This document shows, in pieces, positions 1-8,144 of a stretch of DNA of 64,000 nucleotides. A program made the position numbers and the translations under genes. The first letter of the stretch is position 1. Every line of letters starts with the position of its first letter. A model generated the notes under the pieces. The model was not told where the DNA came from. It worked only from the letters and a program-made list of their open reading frames with translations, and ran no database searches. Source of the stretch: Holophagales bacterium (GTDB taxonomy: Bacteria; Acidobacteriota; Thermoanaerobaculia; UBA5066); contig JADJZB010000028.1 of the NCBI GenBank assembly GCA_016719485.1, forward strand, positions 62,001 through 126,000, given 5' to 3'.

Positions 1-313
1 GCGTCTTCAGGACGACGAGCGTTCCCGCGACCCGAACGGAGAGGACCGAGTCCGCGAGGACCCGCTCGAGCCGCCCGAGCCGCCGCCGGGCGTCGTCCGC
101 CGGATCGACCGCTCCCGGAAGGGCGTACCCCCGCGGCGTCTTCACGAGCCCGAGGTCGCGGACGTCGCGCGAGAGTGTCGGCTGGGTCGCCTCGAAGCCG
201 CGCCGGGAAAGCAGCCGCTGCAGCTCCTCCTGGGAACGCACGGGCTCCTCCCGCAGGAGCTGGACGATCGCGTCGCGCCGCCGCAGGAGCGAGGCTTGCG
301 GATGAGTATTCAC
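1..313 (-). CDS. argR: Arginine repressor ArgR, N-terminal part (3' end outside window)
   Basis: The readable 104 residues form the winged-helix DNA-binding domain of the ArgR/AhrC family, with the characteristic SQEEL stretch followed by TQPTLSRDVRDLGLVK. ArgR binds ARG boxes with arginine as corepressor and controls arginine biosynthesis and catabolism. The oligomerisation and arginine-binding C-terminal domain lies beyond base 1. The GTG at 313 was chosen because a TTGACA/TAATAT promoter (323-350) places the transcription start within a few bases of it, and no Shine-Dalgarno precedes it, which suggests a leaderless or nearly leaderless mRNA. The gene is divergent from the cytochrome at 536. 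Two ARG-like half sites cover its minus-10 and start codon, so autoregulation is likely. Confidence 0.9.
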   Translation of the reverse strand, partial: MNTHPQASLLRRRDAIVQLLREEPVRSQEELQRLLSRRGFEATQPTLSRDVRDLGLVKTPRGYALPGAVDPADDARRRLGRLERVLADSVLSVRVAGTLVVLKT

Positions 314-333
314 GGCCGCGAGATATTATTCAT
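302..333. promoter_or_regulatory. Candidate pair of ARG boxes (ArgR operators)
   Basis: ATGAGTATTCA (302-312) and ATATTATTCAT (323-333) both carry the TATTCA half site of the ARG box (TGAATA on the other strand) and are 20 bases apart, close to the roughly 21-base spacing of tandem ARG boxes. One overlaps the argR start codon and the other its minus-10 box, the expected place for an autorepressor. The second half of each palindrome is degenerate. Confidence 0.5.
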
Positions 334-350
334 TTTTCCTCCCCTGTCAA
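323..350 (-). promoter_or_regulatory. argR promoter
   Basis: On the minus strand a TTGACA box (345-350) is followed after 16 bases by TAATAT (323-328). The region is AT-rich in an otherwise GC-rich sequence. The predicted transcription start is within about 3 bases of the GTG at 313. Confidence 0.7.
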
Positions 351-490
351 TCGCCCGCCGTTCGTCGGCGCATCGGCGTCTCCGAGAGCCCTGGAACGGA
401 CACCTCCCCGCATGCCGGACGCACTCCTCCAACCACGGGCCGCCATGGACACGGTCTCAGCCGGCGCCGCCAACTGATGCCCCTGAATCA

Positions 491-519
491 TTGAACAGGC
501 CCCTTCCGGTCCGAATAAT
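491..519 (+). promoter_or_regulatory. Promoter for the 13-heme cytochrome gene
   Basis: TTGAAC (491-496) and AATAAT (514-519) are separated by 17 bases. The predicted start near 526 falls in the G-rich Shine-Dalgarno stretch of the GTG at 536, giving a very short leader. Confidence 0.5.
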
Positions 520-535
520 CCGCGCGGGGGACATC

Positions 536-2716
536 GTGACCGACCGCGTTATGACTGAATCGTTTTCCCGGCTCCGTGCCGGGTTCGTCCTGCTCCTCGT
601 CATCCTCGCGGCCTTCGCACTGGCGAACACCGCGGCCGCCAAGCCGCCGACCGACGACGACTGCCTCGCCTGCCACTCCGAGGCGATGGGCAAGGGGAAG
701 AAAGCTCCCCAGAAGGCGCTCGCCGGCTCCATCCACGGCGAAGCAGGTCTCTCCTGCGTCGACTGCCACGCGGACCTCGCGAAGATCAAGGAGCTCCCTC
801 ACGCCGAGAAGCTGAAGGCCGTCTCCTGCTCGTCCTGCCACGACGGCATGGCCGAGAAGCACGTCTTCCACCCGATGATGGCCGCGGACCCCGAGGCGAT
901 CGCCTGCCAGGACTGCCACGGCGGGCACGACGTGGTGAAGGCGTCCGACCCGAAGTCGCCCGTGGCCGGGGCCGCCGTCCACAAGGTCTGCGCCACCTGC
1001 CACGACGCCGAGGTGAACCTCTACGAGGCGTCCGCCCACGGCGCCGCCTCGGCCGCGAAGGTCGCGGCTGCCCCCGACTGCCTCAACTGCCACCGGACCC
1101 GCCTCGTCACCGCGGCCGAGGGCGCCCCGGCCGCCACGGCGAAGCAGGCCCAGGAAAAGCTCTGCCTCTCCTGCCACCTCGACAGCGCGGACGTCCGCGC
1201 CCGCGTCGCCCCGAGCGCCGGCTTCATCGCGAAGTACGAGCAGAGCGTGCACGGGCGCGCCCTCCTCGCAGGAAACGAGAAGGCCGCGAACTGCGTCGAC
1301 TGCCACGGCGCCCACACCGTCCGTAAGAAGACGGCGGCCGGGACCGGGCCGACCCCCCTCGACATCGAGAAGATCTGCGGGCGCTGCCACACGGAGATCG
1401 ACAAGGTCTTCGCGAAGAGCGCCCACGGGAAGGCGCTCGCCAGGGGCGTCCGCGAGGCGCCGACCTGCACGACCTGCCACGGCGAGCACGGCATCCTGAA
1501 GGCCGACGACCCGAACTCCCCCGTCGCCGCCGCGAACGTCTCGCAGAAGGTCTGCACCCCCTGCCACTCCTCGCTCCGCCTCTCCGAGAAGTACGGCATC
1601 GAGAGCGACCGCTTCCAGACGTTCGAGGAGAGCTTCCACGGCCTCGCGGTCAGGGGCGGCCAGGTCGACGTCGCGAACTGCGCGAGCTGCCACGGCTCCC
1701 ACGACATCCTCCCCTCCTCCGACCCCGCCTCGAAGGTGAGCAAGGAGAACCTCGTCAAGACCTGCGGCGAGTGCCACCCCGGCGCCGGCGCGCGATTCGC
1801 CCAGGGGAAGATCCACGTCGACGCCTCTTCGAAGACGGAGGAGCCGGTCCTCTGGTGGATCGGCTTCATCTACGCGGGCCTGATCGTCGGCACGATCGGG
1901 GGCATGTTCGGCCACAACCTCCTCGACTTCGTCAAGAAAGCCCGCCACCAGCACCACGTCCGCCACGGACTGGTCGAGGTCGAGCCCGCGCCGCACCGGC
2001 TCTACCTCCGCATGACGCTCGAGGAGCGCCTCCAGCACGGGGCGCTGGCCCTGAGCTTCATCGTCCTCGTCATCACGGGCTTCCAGCTCCGCTTTCCCGA
2101 CTCGTGGTGGGTCACCGCGCTCCGGGACGTCGGCGGCGACGCCGTCAACTACCGGAGCCTCGTCCACCGGATCGCCGCGGTCGTCATGACGCTGGCGTCG
2201 ATCTACCACCTCTACTACGTCATCTTCACGGCGCGCGGCCGCCAGCTCGTCAAGGACCTCTGGTTCAAGCTGAAGGACGCCCGCGACCTCTTCGACATGC
2301 TCCGGTACAACCTCGGCCTCACTCCCGTGAAACCGAAGCTCGACCGCTTCAGCTACATCGAGAAGGCCGAGTACTGGGCCCTGATCTGGGGCACCCTCGT
2401 CATGGCCGGCACCGGCGCGGCCATGTGGCTCGACAACAGCTTCATGAACCTCTTCGGCAAGCTCGGCTACGACGTCGCCCGGTCGATCCACTACTACGAG
2501 GCGATCCTCGCGACCCTGGCGATCATCGTCTGGCACTTCTATTTCGTGATGTTCAACCCCGACTCCTACCCGATGAACACCGCCTGGTTCACGGGCAAGC
2601 TCTCCCACCGCGAGATGGAGGAGGAGCATCCCCTCGAGCTCGAGCGGATCCTCGAGGAGGAGGAGAAGGAGCGCGCGAAGGCCGAGATGGCCGCCGAGGA
2701 GAAGGACAAGGCCTGA
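536..2716 (+). CDS. Multiheme cytochrome c fused to a b-type membrane domain (13 CXXCH; CbcL-like)
   Basis: A signal peptide (residues about 12-35, ending TAAA) precedes a periplasmic domain with thirteen CXXCH heme c motifs in roughly the first 415 residues. The C-terminal 290 residues carry five membrane helices (near residues 437, 501, 541, 611 and 650) with paired histidines in LQHGALA, LVHRIAA, IYHLYY, SIHYYEA and VWHFYF, the pattern of a diheme cytochrome b of the FdnI/HydC type. The order differs, but the combination matches CbcL, the inner-membrane quinol oxidase of Geobacter metal respiration. The inferred role is moving electrons from the quinone pool to periplasmic acceptors. GTG 536 is preferred because GGGGG lies 5 bases upstream; ATG 551 is the alternative. 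The gene converges with a second protein of the same build at 3527. The final acceptor cannot be read from sequence. Confidence 0.88.
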   Translation: MTDRVMTESFSRLRAGFVLLLVILAAFALANTAAAKPPTDDDCLACHSEAMGKGKKAPQKALAGSIHGEAGLSCVDCHADLAKIKELPHAEKLKAVSCSSCHDGMAEKHVFHPMMAADPEAIACQDCHGGHDVVKASDPKSPVAGAAVHKVCATCHDAEVNLYEASAHGAASAAKVAAAPDCLNCHRTRLVTAAEGAPAATAKQAQEKLCLSCHLDSADVRARVAPSAGFIAKYEQSVHGRALLAGNEKAANCVDCHGAHTVRKKTAAGTGPTPLDIEKICGRCHTEIDKVFAKSAHGKALARGVREAPTCTTCHGEHGILKADDPNSPVAAANVSQKVCTPCHSSLRLSEKYGIESDRFQTFEESFHGLAVRGGQVDVANCASCHGSHDILPSSDPASKVSKENLVKTCGECHPGAGARFAQGKIHVDASSKTEEPVLWWIGFIYAGLIVGTIGGMFGHNLLDFVKKARHQHHVRHGLVEVEPAPHRLYLRMTLEERLQHGALALSFIVLVITGFQLRFPDSWWVTALRDVGGDAVNYRSLVHRIAAVVMTLASIYHLYYVIFTARGRQLVKDLWFKLKDARDLFDMLRYNLGLTPVKPKLDRFSYIEKAEYWALIWGTLVMAGTGAAMWLDNSFMNLFGKLGYDVARSIHYYEAILATLAIIVWHFYFVMFNPDSYPMNTAWFTGKLSHREMEEEHPLELERILEEEEKERAKAEMAAEEKDKA

Positions 2717-2738
2717 TCCCGGCTGCAGTCGCACCTCG

Positions 2739-2770
2739 AAGGGCCCGGTCCTCGCGGACCGGGCCCTTTT
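2739..2770 (+). terminator. Intrinsic terminator of the 13-heme cytochrome gene
   Basis: A perfect 13-bp stem (2739-2751 with 2756-2768) with a TCGC loop ends in TTTT and lies 22 bases after the stop codon. Confidence 0.9.
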
Positions 2771-2931
2771 CATCTATGCCCGGAGGACCGGGGAGACCGG
2801 AGAGACCGAGGGCGTCGTCAATCCATCTCACCGTGCCACACGAGTCGCGGTCGGGAGGGGTGCCCCACGGCGACTTCTGCGCGCGCGCGACCCGCAACGG
2901 CCCCGCTGCGCGGGCCGCCGGGGCGAGCGCA

Positions 2932-3279
2932 AACTCCTCGCTTCGCTCGTCGGACACGTGCGCCCGCCTGATCCGGCGGCCTGCTCGCAGTGCCGTGCGG
3001 GGGCCCGCGCGTGCTCGAACGTCGCTCGCGGGACACCCCTCCCGCCCACTCAGACCCTCGTTTCGAAAGCCCTCTGCCGGGTCAGGTCTCGTCTCGCTGC
3101 CATTCGGTCAGGCGGGCCGCCGAGAACGGCTCCCCATCGATTGCTGAAGCTCGCCGGCCGCGGGCGGAGCGGTGCGTCTCGCGAGCCGCCCCTGAGCACG
3201 GCCGGGGACCCGCTCGAGTTCGCGAGGATCGGGCGGGGATGAAGCCCGCGCGCGTGTTTGACGAGCGAAGCGAGGAGTT
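2932..3279. repeat. Inverted repeat, 20-base perfect arms
   Basis: Arms at 2932-2951 and 3260-3279 are exact reverse complements. Each arm is itself rich in CGAGCGAAGCGAGG-type near-palindrome. No transposase or terminal duplication is visible. Confidence 0.75.
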
Positions 3280-3470
3280 CGCGCGGGCGCCCCGCCCGGC
3301 CGCAGCGAGCTCGGAAGCGGGTCGGCCGCGCGCAACAGGCGGCCGTGAGACGTACCGGCCCGCCCGCGGCCCCCTGCCGAAACGACGTGACGTAGAAGCT
3401 AGGCCTTCCTCGTCCCTTCGCCCCCTCGTCCACTCGTCCCTCAGGTGCTCCGGCCCCCCCCAGAACGGCA

Positions 3471-3500
3471 GCCGCCCCGGGGCAGGGGCCCTGGGGCGGC
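3471..3500 (-). terminator. Possible terminator hairpin for the 19-heme cytochrome gene
   Basis: GCCGCCCC (3471-3478) pairs with GGGGCGGC (3493-3500), about 27 bases past the stop codon of the minus-strand gene. It lacks a T run, so intrinsic termination is uncertain. Confidence 0.35.
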
Positions 3501-3526
3501 AGGAGACGCTGGAAAAGAGAGGGTAT

Positions 3527-6337
3527 CTACTTATACGAGAAGAGCATCGCGTAGATGATCCAGAGCACCGTCAGGAAGCCGATCGTGAGGGCAGCCCACC
3601 CGAACGCCTTGACCGCCTTGAGGACCACGGGCTGGTAGGGCTCCCCGAGGTTCTCCTCGAGCTTCCCGCTCGCCACGAGCGCCTCGTACTCGGCCGGCTT
3701 GTCGCGCTTGAGCTCGTCGACCGACATCCGCCCCGTGAAGACGACGATGTCCATCGGGAACTTCTCGGGTCTCAGGTGCGTGTTGAAGAAGTGGATCGTG
3801 AAGATGAACCCGACGGCCAGGAGCGCCTCGTCGCTGTGGATGATCGTCGCGACGTTGAGGAGCCACCCGGGGAGGATCCTGGTGAACTGCTCCGAGAACC
3901 AGAGGAGCAGGCCCGTCGAGCCGATGATGAAAACGCCCCAGAAGACGGCGAAGTAGTCGAACTTCTCCCAGTAGGTCCAGCGGCCGTACTGCGGCCTCGG
4001 GCCGAGGCCGAGGAACCACTTGACGGTCCCCACGACGTCCCGGGCGTCCTTCATCGTCGGCAGCATCGTGCTCGGGCCCGTCAGCATCTGCTTCCAGGTC
4101 TTGCCCTCGCGCGACTTCCTCCGGAACACGTCGACGATGTGCGTGACGAAGATCGCAAACATCAGGACTGCGGCGGCCCTGTGGAGGAAGCCGGCCCCCT
4201 CGAACCCGCCGAACGCCTTCGCGAGCGTCCGGGCCCAGGCCGTGAACGAGAACTTGAGCGTCAGCCCGGTCAGGGCGAGGGTGATGAAGCTGACGATGAG
4301 CGAGATGTGCATCGTCCGCTCGAGGCGCGTGAACCGGACGTACTGGAGCTCCTTCTCGCCGGTCGCCCCGTGCGCCGCCTCCTCGGCCTTCAGCTCCTTG
4401 CGCATCTTCAGGGCGCGCGGAAGCCAGAGGAGGGTGTGAAGGCCGCTGATCGTGAACGTCCCGACGAGGAGCGCCGTCATCCCCCAGAAGGTGAAGAAGA
4501 GGATCGGGTACTTCTTCTTGTCGTGGTGCGTCGCGTGGGAGAGGTAGCCCGCGAACCGGCGCGTCGCGCCGGGGTGACACTGCTGGCAGGTGGCGACGAC
4601 GTTCTCGCGGGAGAGGTGGGACGCCGGGTTCGACGGCGGGAGGATGTCGTGCGCGCCGTGACAGTCGTTGCACTTGGCGGTCTTGGCGTAGCCGAGCTGC
4701 GAGACCTTCCCGTGGAACGTGTCGAAGTAGGTCTCGGTGACCTCCTTGTGGCACTTGCCACAGGAGGTCATGACGTCGAGCTTGAAGCCCACCTGGTCCG
4801 TCCGGCGGATCGTGTGCGCGGAGTGGCAGTCCTCGCAGACGGGGAGCCTCTCCTTCGACTTCGAGACGAGCTTGGAGTGGATGCTCTTCTGGAACTTCTC
4901 CTCGACTCCGTGGTGGCAGCGGCCGCACGTCTCGGGCTGCCGGAGCGCGTTCACGGACGACTCGGGGTCCTTCGCCGGCAGGACGCTGTGCGCCGTGTGG
5001 CAGGACGTGCACGTGGCGCTCACGACGAGACCGCTCTCGAGGAGCCCCTTCCCGTGGATCGACTCCGTGAAGTTCTCGATGATCTGGTGCTGCTCGCCCG
5101 TGTAGCGGCGCGCGGCCTTCTGGCCCTCCCGGTGACAGGTCGCGCAGAGCTTCGGGACGTTCCTGGCGAAGGTCGGCGAGAGGGGATCCGTCCGCCCCTT
5201 CACGCCGTGCGTCCCGTGGCATTCCGCGCAGGGCGGCCCGTTCGCGTCACCCCGGAGAACGAGCTTCCCGTGCGTGCTCTTGGCGTACTGCGTGACGACC
5301 TCGGCGTGGCACGAGCCGCAGTTCACCTTCGCCGTGATCGTGGCGCAGGGCCGATCGAGCGAGGGCTTGACCTCGGCGTGGCACTGCGAGCAGCGCGTCT
5401 TCTGGTGCCTGGACCCGACGAGCTCCGCGCCGTCGACGAACATCGACCGGCCGTCCTTCGCCTTCAGGTCCCTGTTGCCGTGGCACTTCTGGCATTCCTG
5501 GTCGGCGAGACCCGCGTCGTAGAAGACCTTCCTCACCTTGTGCGGCTGGTGGCAGTCGACGCAGGCCGGGAGGACGTTCGCCTCCTTCTCCCAGAGCTCG
5601 CCCTTGATGATCTTCTGGTGGACGCCCTCGATGTTCGAATGGCACGCCGCGCAGGTCTTCGCGATGTTCTTGCGCGCGATCGAGGAGCGCGGGTCGGTAT
5701 GCGGGAGGGTGAAGTGCGGCGTGTGGCACGACACGCACGTCGCCGAGACCGTCAGGCCCTTCTTCAGGAGCCCCTCGCCGTGGATCGACTCGGTGTAGTT
5801 CTCCAGGATCCGGTCCTGGGGGATGTCGTGCTGGAGCTGGACCGCCGTCCCTTCCCGGTGGCACTTCCCGCAGAGGAACGGGACCTTCTGGGGGAGCACC
5901 GGCGACTTCGGGTCCTTCACCTTCACGACGTCGTGCCCGCCGTGGCACGTCCAGCACCGGGGCGCCGTGGCGTCGCCCTTCTTGACCGCCTTGCCGTGGA
6001 GACTCTCCGCGTACTGCTGGACGACCTCGCCGTGGCAGGCGTCGCACGTCGGCGCAGCGAGCTTCTCCTCGTGCGGGAGCTCCTTGCCGGACAGATCGGA
6101 GTGGCAGCCGACGCAGGGAGCGTCGGCGTGGACCGATCGCGTCAGTCTCTTCTCGTCCACGAAGAGCGAGATGGTCCGGCTTCCCCGCTGCTTCGTGAGC
6201 GTCTTGTCGGAGTGGCACTCGAGACAGTCCGCGTTCTCCTGCGCCCCGGCGGCCCGGGTCAGTGCGAGGAGGAGGAAGAGGGCGAGCGGAACCAGCCGCG
6301 ACGTACGGTGCGGGCGGTCGGGACGCGGGTCAGCCAA
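3527..6337 (-). CDS. 19-heme cytochrome c fused to a b-type membrane domain (CbcL-like)
   Basis: A signal peptide ending GAQ is followed by nineteen CXXCH motifs over about 590 residues, then six membrane helices with histidines in RTMHISLIV, FLHRAAA, FVTHIVDV, IIHSDEA and FTIHFFN, as in FdnI/CbcL-type diheme cytochrome b. The last helix (IGFLTVLWIIYAML) reaches the C-terminus. Predicted role: quinol oxidation at the inner membrane and transfer to a long periplasmic heme wire. Heme motifs 3-9 and 11-17 lie in two tandem units of about 240 residues, for example SATCVSCHTPH and SATCTSCHTAH, so the domain grew by duplication. TTG 6337 was chosen because GGAGGTGA stands 2 bases before it and it begins directly at the signal peptide; upstream in-frame ATGs (to 6460) would add 41 residues read through a 26-base dyad. 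It lies downstream of the NapC-type gene. Confidence 0.88.
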   Translation of the reverse strand: MADPRPDRPHRTSRLVPLALFLLLALTRAAGAQENADCLECHSDKTLTKQRGSRTISLFVDEKRLTRSVHADAPCVGCHSDLSGKELPHEEKLAAPTCDACHGEVVQQYAESLHGKAVKKGDATAPRCWTCHGGHDVVKVKDPKSPVLPQKVPFLCGKCHREGTAVQLQHDIPQDRILENYTESIHGEGLLKKGLTVSATCVSCHTPHFTLPHTDPRSSIARKNIAKTCAACHSNIEGVHQKIIKGELWEKEANVLPACVDCHQPHKVRKVFYDAGLADQECQKCHGNRDLKAKDGRSMFVDGAELVGSRHQKTRCSQCHAEVKPSLDRPCATITAKVNCGSCHAEVVTQYAKSTHGKLVLRGDANGPPCAECHGTHGVKGRTDPLSPTFARNVPKLCATCHREGQKAARRYTGEQHQIIENFTESIHGKGLLESGLVVSATCTSCHTAHSVLPAKDPESSVNALRQPETCGRCHHGVEEKFQKSIHSKLVSKSKERLPVCEDCHSAHTIRRTDQVGFKLDVMTSCGKCHKEVTETYFDTFHGKVSQLGYAKTAKCNDCHGAHDILPPSNPASHLSRENVVATCQQCHPGATRRFAGYLSHATHHDKKKYPILFFTFWGMTALLVGTFTISGLHTLLWLPRALKMRKELKAEEAAHGATGEKELQYVRFTRLERTMHISLIVSFITLALTGLTLKFSFTAWARTLAKAFGGFEGAGFLHRAAAVLMFAIFVTHIVDVFRRKSREGKTWKQMLTGPSTMLPTMKDARDVVGTVKWFLGLGPRPQYGRWTYWEKFDYFAVFWGVFIIGSTGLLLWFSEQFTRILPGWLLNVATIIHSDEALLAVGFIFTIHFFNTHLRPEKFPMDIVVFTGRMSVDELKRDKPAEYEALVASGKLEENLGEPYQPVVLKAVKAFGWAALTIGFLTVLWIIYAMLFSYK

Positions 6338-6360
6338 GGTCACCTCCGTCACGGGCGGCG

Positions 6361-6366
6361 ATGATA
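6361..6366 (-). promoter_or_regulatory. Candidate minus-10 box upstream of the 19-heme gene
   Basis: TATCAT is read on the minus strand 23 bases before the TTG start. No good minus-35 stands 16-18 bases upstream, which would fit a promoter needing an activator. Confidence 0.3.
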
Positions 6367-6426
6367 CGGGCCGCTCACGGTCCGGAACATCAGCCGAACG
6401 CACCAGCTCGCCTCGATTGGTTTCCC

Positions 6427-6452
6427 CCTCCTGATGCAAATGCATCAGGAGG
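6427..6452. promoter_or_regulatory. 26-base perfect dyad, candidate operator
   Basis: The 12-base arm CCTCCTGATGCA (6427-6438) is followed by AA and then its exact reverse complement (6441-6452). It lies in the 172-base gap between the NapC-type gene and the 19-heme cytochrome gene. It has no T tail, so it is not an intrinsic terminator. The TGAT-N8-ATCA core does not match the FNR spacing (TTGAT-N4-ATCAA). The binding protein is unknown. Confidence 0.6.
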
Positions 6453-6509
6453 CTCATCAAGATGACCTGGCCCGGGGAGGCTCCTTCGCCCCCGCGGCCA
6501 CGCCGGGGC

Positions 6510-7964
6510 TCACTTCAGTCCGAGCTGCGTCAGGATCTCCGGGTTCTCCTCGTCCATCGCGAGCACCTGGTGGCACGCCTCGCAGTCGGCCGAGATGGAC
6601 TTTCCGTCCTTCGATTCGTGGTTTCCCCCGTGGCAACGGAAGCAGCCCGGGAAGTCCTCGTGGCCGATGTTGTTCGGGTGGTAGCCCCAGTCGAGCTTCA
6701 TGTTCGGGAAGACGTTCCTCAGGTAGACCGCCTGGACCGCCTTCACGGAGGCCTCGATCTCGGCCTTCTTCGAAGAGGCCAGGTCCGGGTAGCTGGACGC
6801 GTAGAAGGCCGTGAGGCCGTCGGCGATCGCCTTCGTCGCCTCCTCCTGGCTCGCGTACTTCACCTTGAGCAGCTCGAGCGCCTTCTTCTTGACGAACGGC
6901 AGGTCGCGGCTGATGGCGCCCGCCGTGATCTCGCGGTCGAGGCCCCGGTGGGGCAGCTCGAACGCGTGCGTCGGCCGGTTGTGGCAGTCGACGCAGTCCA
7001 TCGACCGCGTCTCGCCCTTCGCGAGAGCCTCGGCCGTCGGCTTGACCTCCGTGCTCGCGTAGTCGACCGTCTGCCCGGCGTCGTCGCGATAGCTCACGGT
7101 CGCGATCTGCTGGCGCCTTTCGTCGAGGGCCGTGTAGCTGATCCGCGATCCGGAATCGAGGTGCCGGCCGTGGATGCCGACGCTCCCCTGGGCGTTCGAC
7201 CCGCCGACGTGCATCACCAGCACCGTCGTCAGCTGCGTGTTCTTCTCGTCCTCCGCGTACTTCTTCCTGATGAGGACGCGGTCCCCCGTGAAGCGCTGCG
7301 GCCAGTGGCATTGCTCGCAGGTTTCCCGGGCGGGACGAAGATGGTGAACCGGGGAGGGAATCGGCGTGGAGTAGGTCTTCAGCGCGACCGCGATGACCTG
7401 GCGCGTCCCCGAGAGCTTCGACTTCACGAACCACCCGGCCCCCGCGCCGATGTGGCATTCGACGCAGCCGATACGCGAGTGCGGCGAGCCCTTGTAGGCG
7501 GCCAGCTCGGGCGCCATGACCGTGTGGCACGCCTCCCCGCAGAACCCGACGGAGTCCATGACCTCGAGACCCTTGTAGGAGGCGAACCCGACGAGCGTGG
7601 CATTCGCCAGGGTCGCGATCGCGACGAACGAGAGCACCCTCCGGAACTTCGGGGAGGCGAGGTCGATCGGCGGAGGCGGCTCGTTCTGGAGTCCGGCCTT
7701 GCGGTCGCTGCGGCGCTGGAGGATGAAGCCGGCCGGTATCAGGAGCAGGCCCGCGACGAACACGGCCGGCAGGATGAGGAACAGGACGATTCCCGAGTAC
7801 GGGTGCTCCTGCCCCCCCCGCAGGATCTCCATGATCCAGAGGAAGACCATCGAGATACCGGTGGCGGTCGTGACGACGACGCCGGCCTGGCTGAGGCGGT
7901 TCTGCCCGAGGACCCTGAAGATGGTGCGCCCCCAAAGGGCGGTACGTTCGCGAGCAGTGGGCAT
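6510..7964 (-). CDS. NapC/NirT-type multiheme quinol dehydrogenase (6 heme motifs)
   Basis: Three N-terminal membrane helices (ending ANATLVGFASYKG) anchor a periplasmic heme domain. The first motif is CGEACH (CX3CH) followed by TVM; the family stretch SPHSRIGCVECHIG follows, then CEQCH, CVDCH, CFRCH and CEACH, six in all. NapC/NirT/NrfH proteins oxidise menaquinol and pass electrons to periplasmic reductases or cytochromes, which fits a partnership with the downstream 19-heme protein. ATG 7964 is preferred over GTG 7982 because GGGAG lies 8 bases upstream. The CX3CH spacing is unusual for ordinary c hemes but I recall it in related NapC-like proteins of metal reducers. It is divergent from the patatin gene. 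Confidence 0.85.
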   Translation of the reverse strand: MPTARERTALWGRTIFRVLGQNRLSQAGVVVTTATGISMVFLWIMEILRGGQEHPYSGIVLFLILPAVFVAGLLLIPAGFILQRRSDRKAGLQNEPPPPIDLASPKFRRVLSFVAIATLANATLVGFASYKGLEVMDSVGFCGEACHTVMAPELAAYKGSPHSRIGCVECHIGAGAGWFVKSKLSGTRQVIAVALKTYSTPIPSPVHHLRPARETCEQCHWPQRFTGDRVLIRKKYAEDEKNTQLTTVLVMHVGGSNAQGSVGIHGRHLDSGSRISYTALDERRQQIATVSYRDDAGQTVDYASTEVKPTAEALAKGETRSMDCVDCHNRPTHAFELPHRGLDREITAGAISRDLPFVKKKALELLKVKYASQEEATKAIADGLTAFYASSYPDLASSKKAEIEASVKAVQAVYLRNVFPNMKLDWGYHPNNIGHEDFPGCFRCHGGNHESKDGKSISADCEACHQVLAMDEENPEILTQLGLK

Positions 7965-8144
7965 GATCGGGGCTCCCTCCACCCCGTAGTTTCACATGGG
8001 GCGCGGGGCCTGTCGCCGGCCGGTGGAGCACCTCTTGACGCACCGCATCGAAAAGCGGACATTGATGGAGGGGGAACGCTCCCCTCCGGGCTGGGCTCTC
8101 GCGGCCGGGAGGGCTCGCCTCGGGGGGATGCGGGAGGTGGCGCG

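Larger units (their letters stand above)
2771..3526. other. Non-coding spacer with a 20-base inverted repeat
   Basis: About 750 bases lie between two convergent cytochrome genes. No frame has a convincing start, ribosome binding site or family motif. The arms AACTCCTCGCTTCGCTCGTC (2932-2951) and its exact reverse complement (3260-3279) face each other across 308 bases. A shorter inverted match (GGGAGGGGTG near 2855 against CACCCCTCCC near 3036) lies inside and outside the arms. Arms and flanks look like two diverged copies of a dispersed element in opposite orientation. Confidence 0.5.

Noticed and set aside
488..2773. A minus-strand frame of about 760 codons over the 13-heme gene
   Set aside because: Composition typical of a shadow frame (long RGGGDDV-like runs); the heme motifs on the opposite strand are decisive.
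3000..6364. A plus-strand open frame of more than 1100 codons opposite the 19-heme cytochrome
   Set aside because: It is antisense to a gene with nineteen heme motifs, is rich in Arg, Glu and Leu as GC-rich shadow frames are, and has no family motif or ribosome binding site.
6427..6452. FNR or CRP binding site
   Set aside because: The half sites are TGAT and ATCA with eight bases between; FNR needs four between TTGAT and ATCAA, and CRP needs TGTGA-N6-TCACA.
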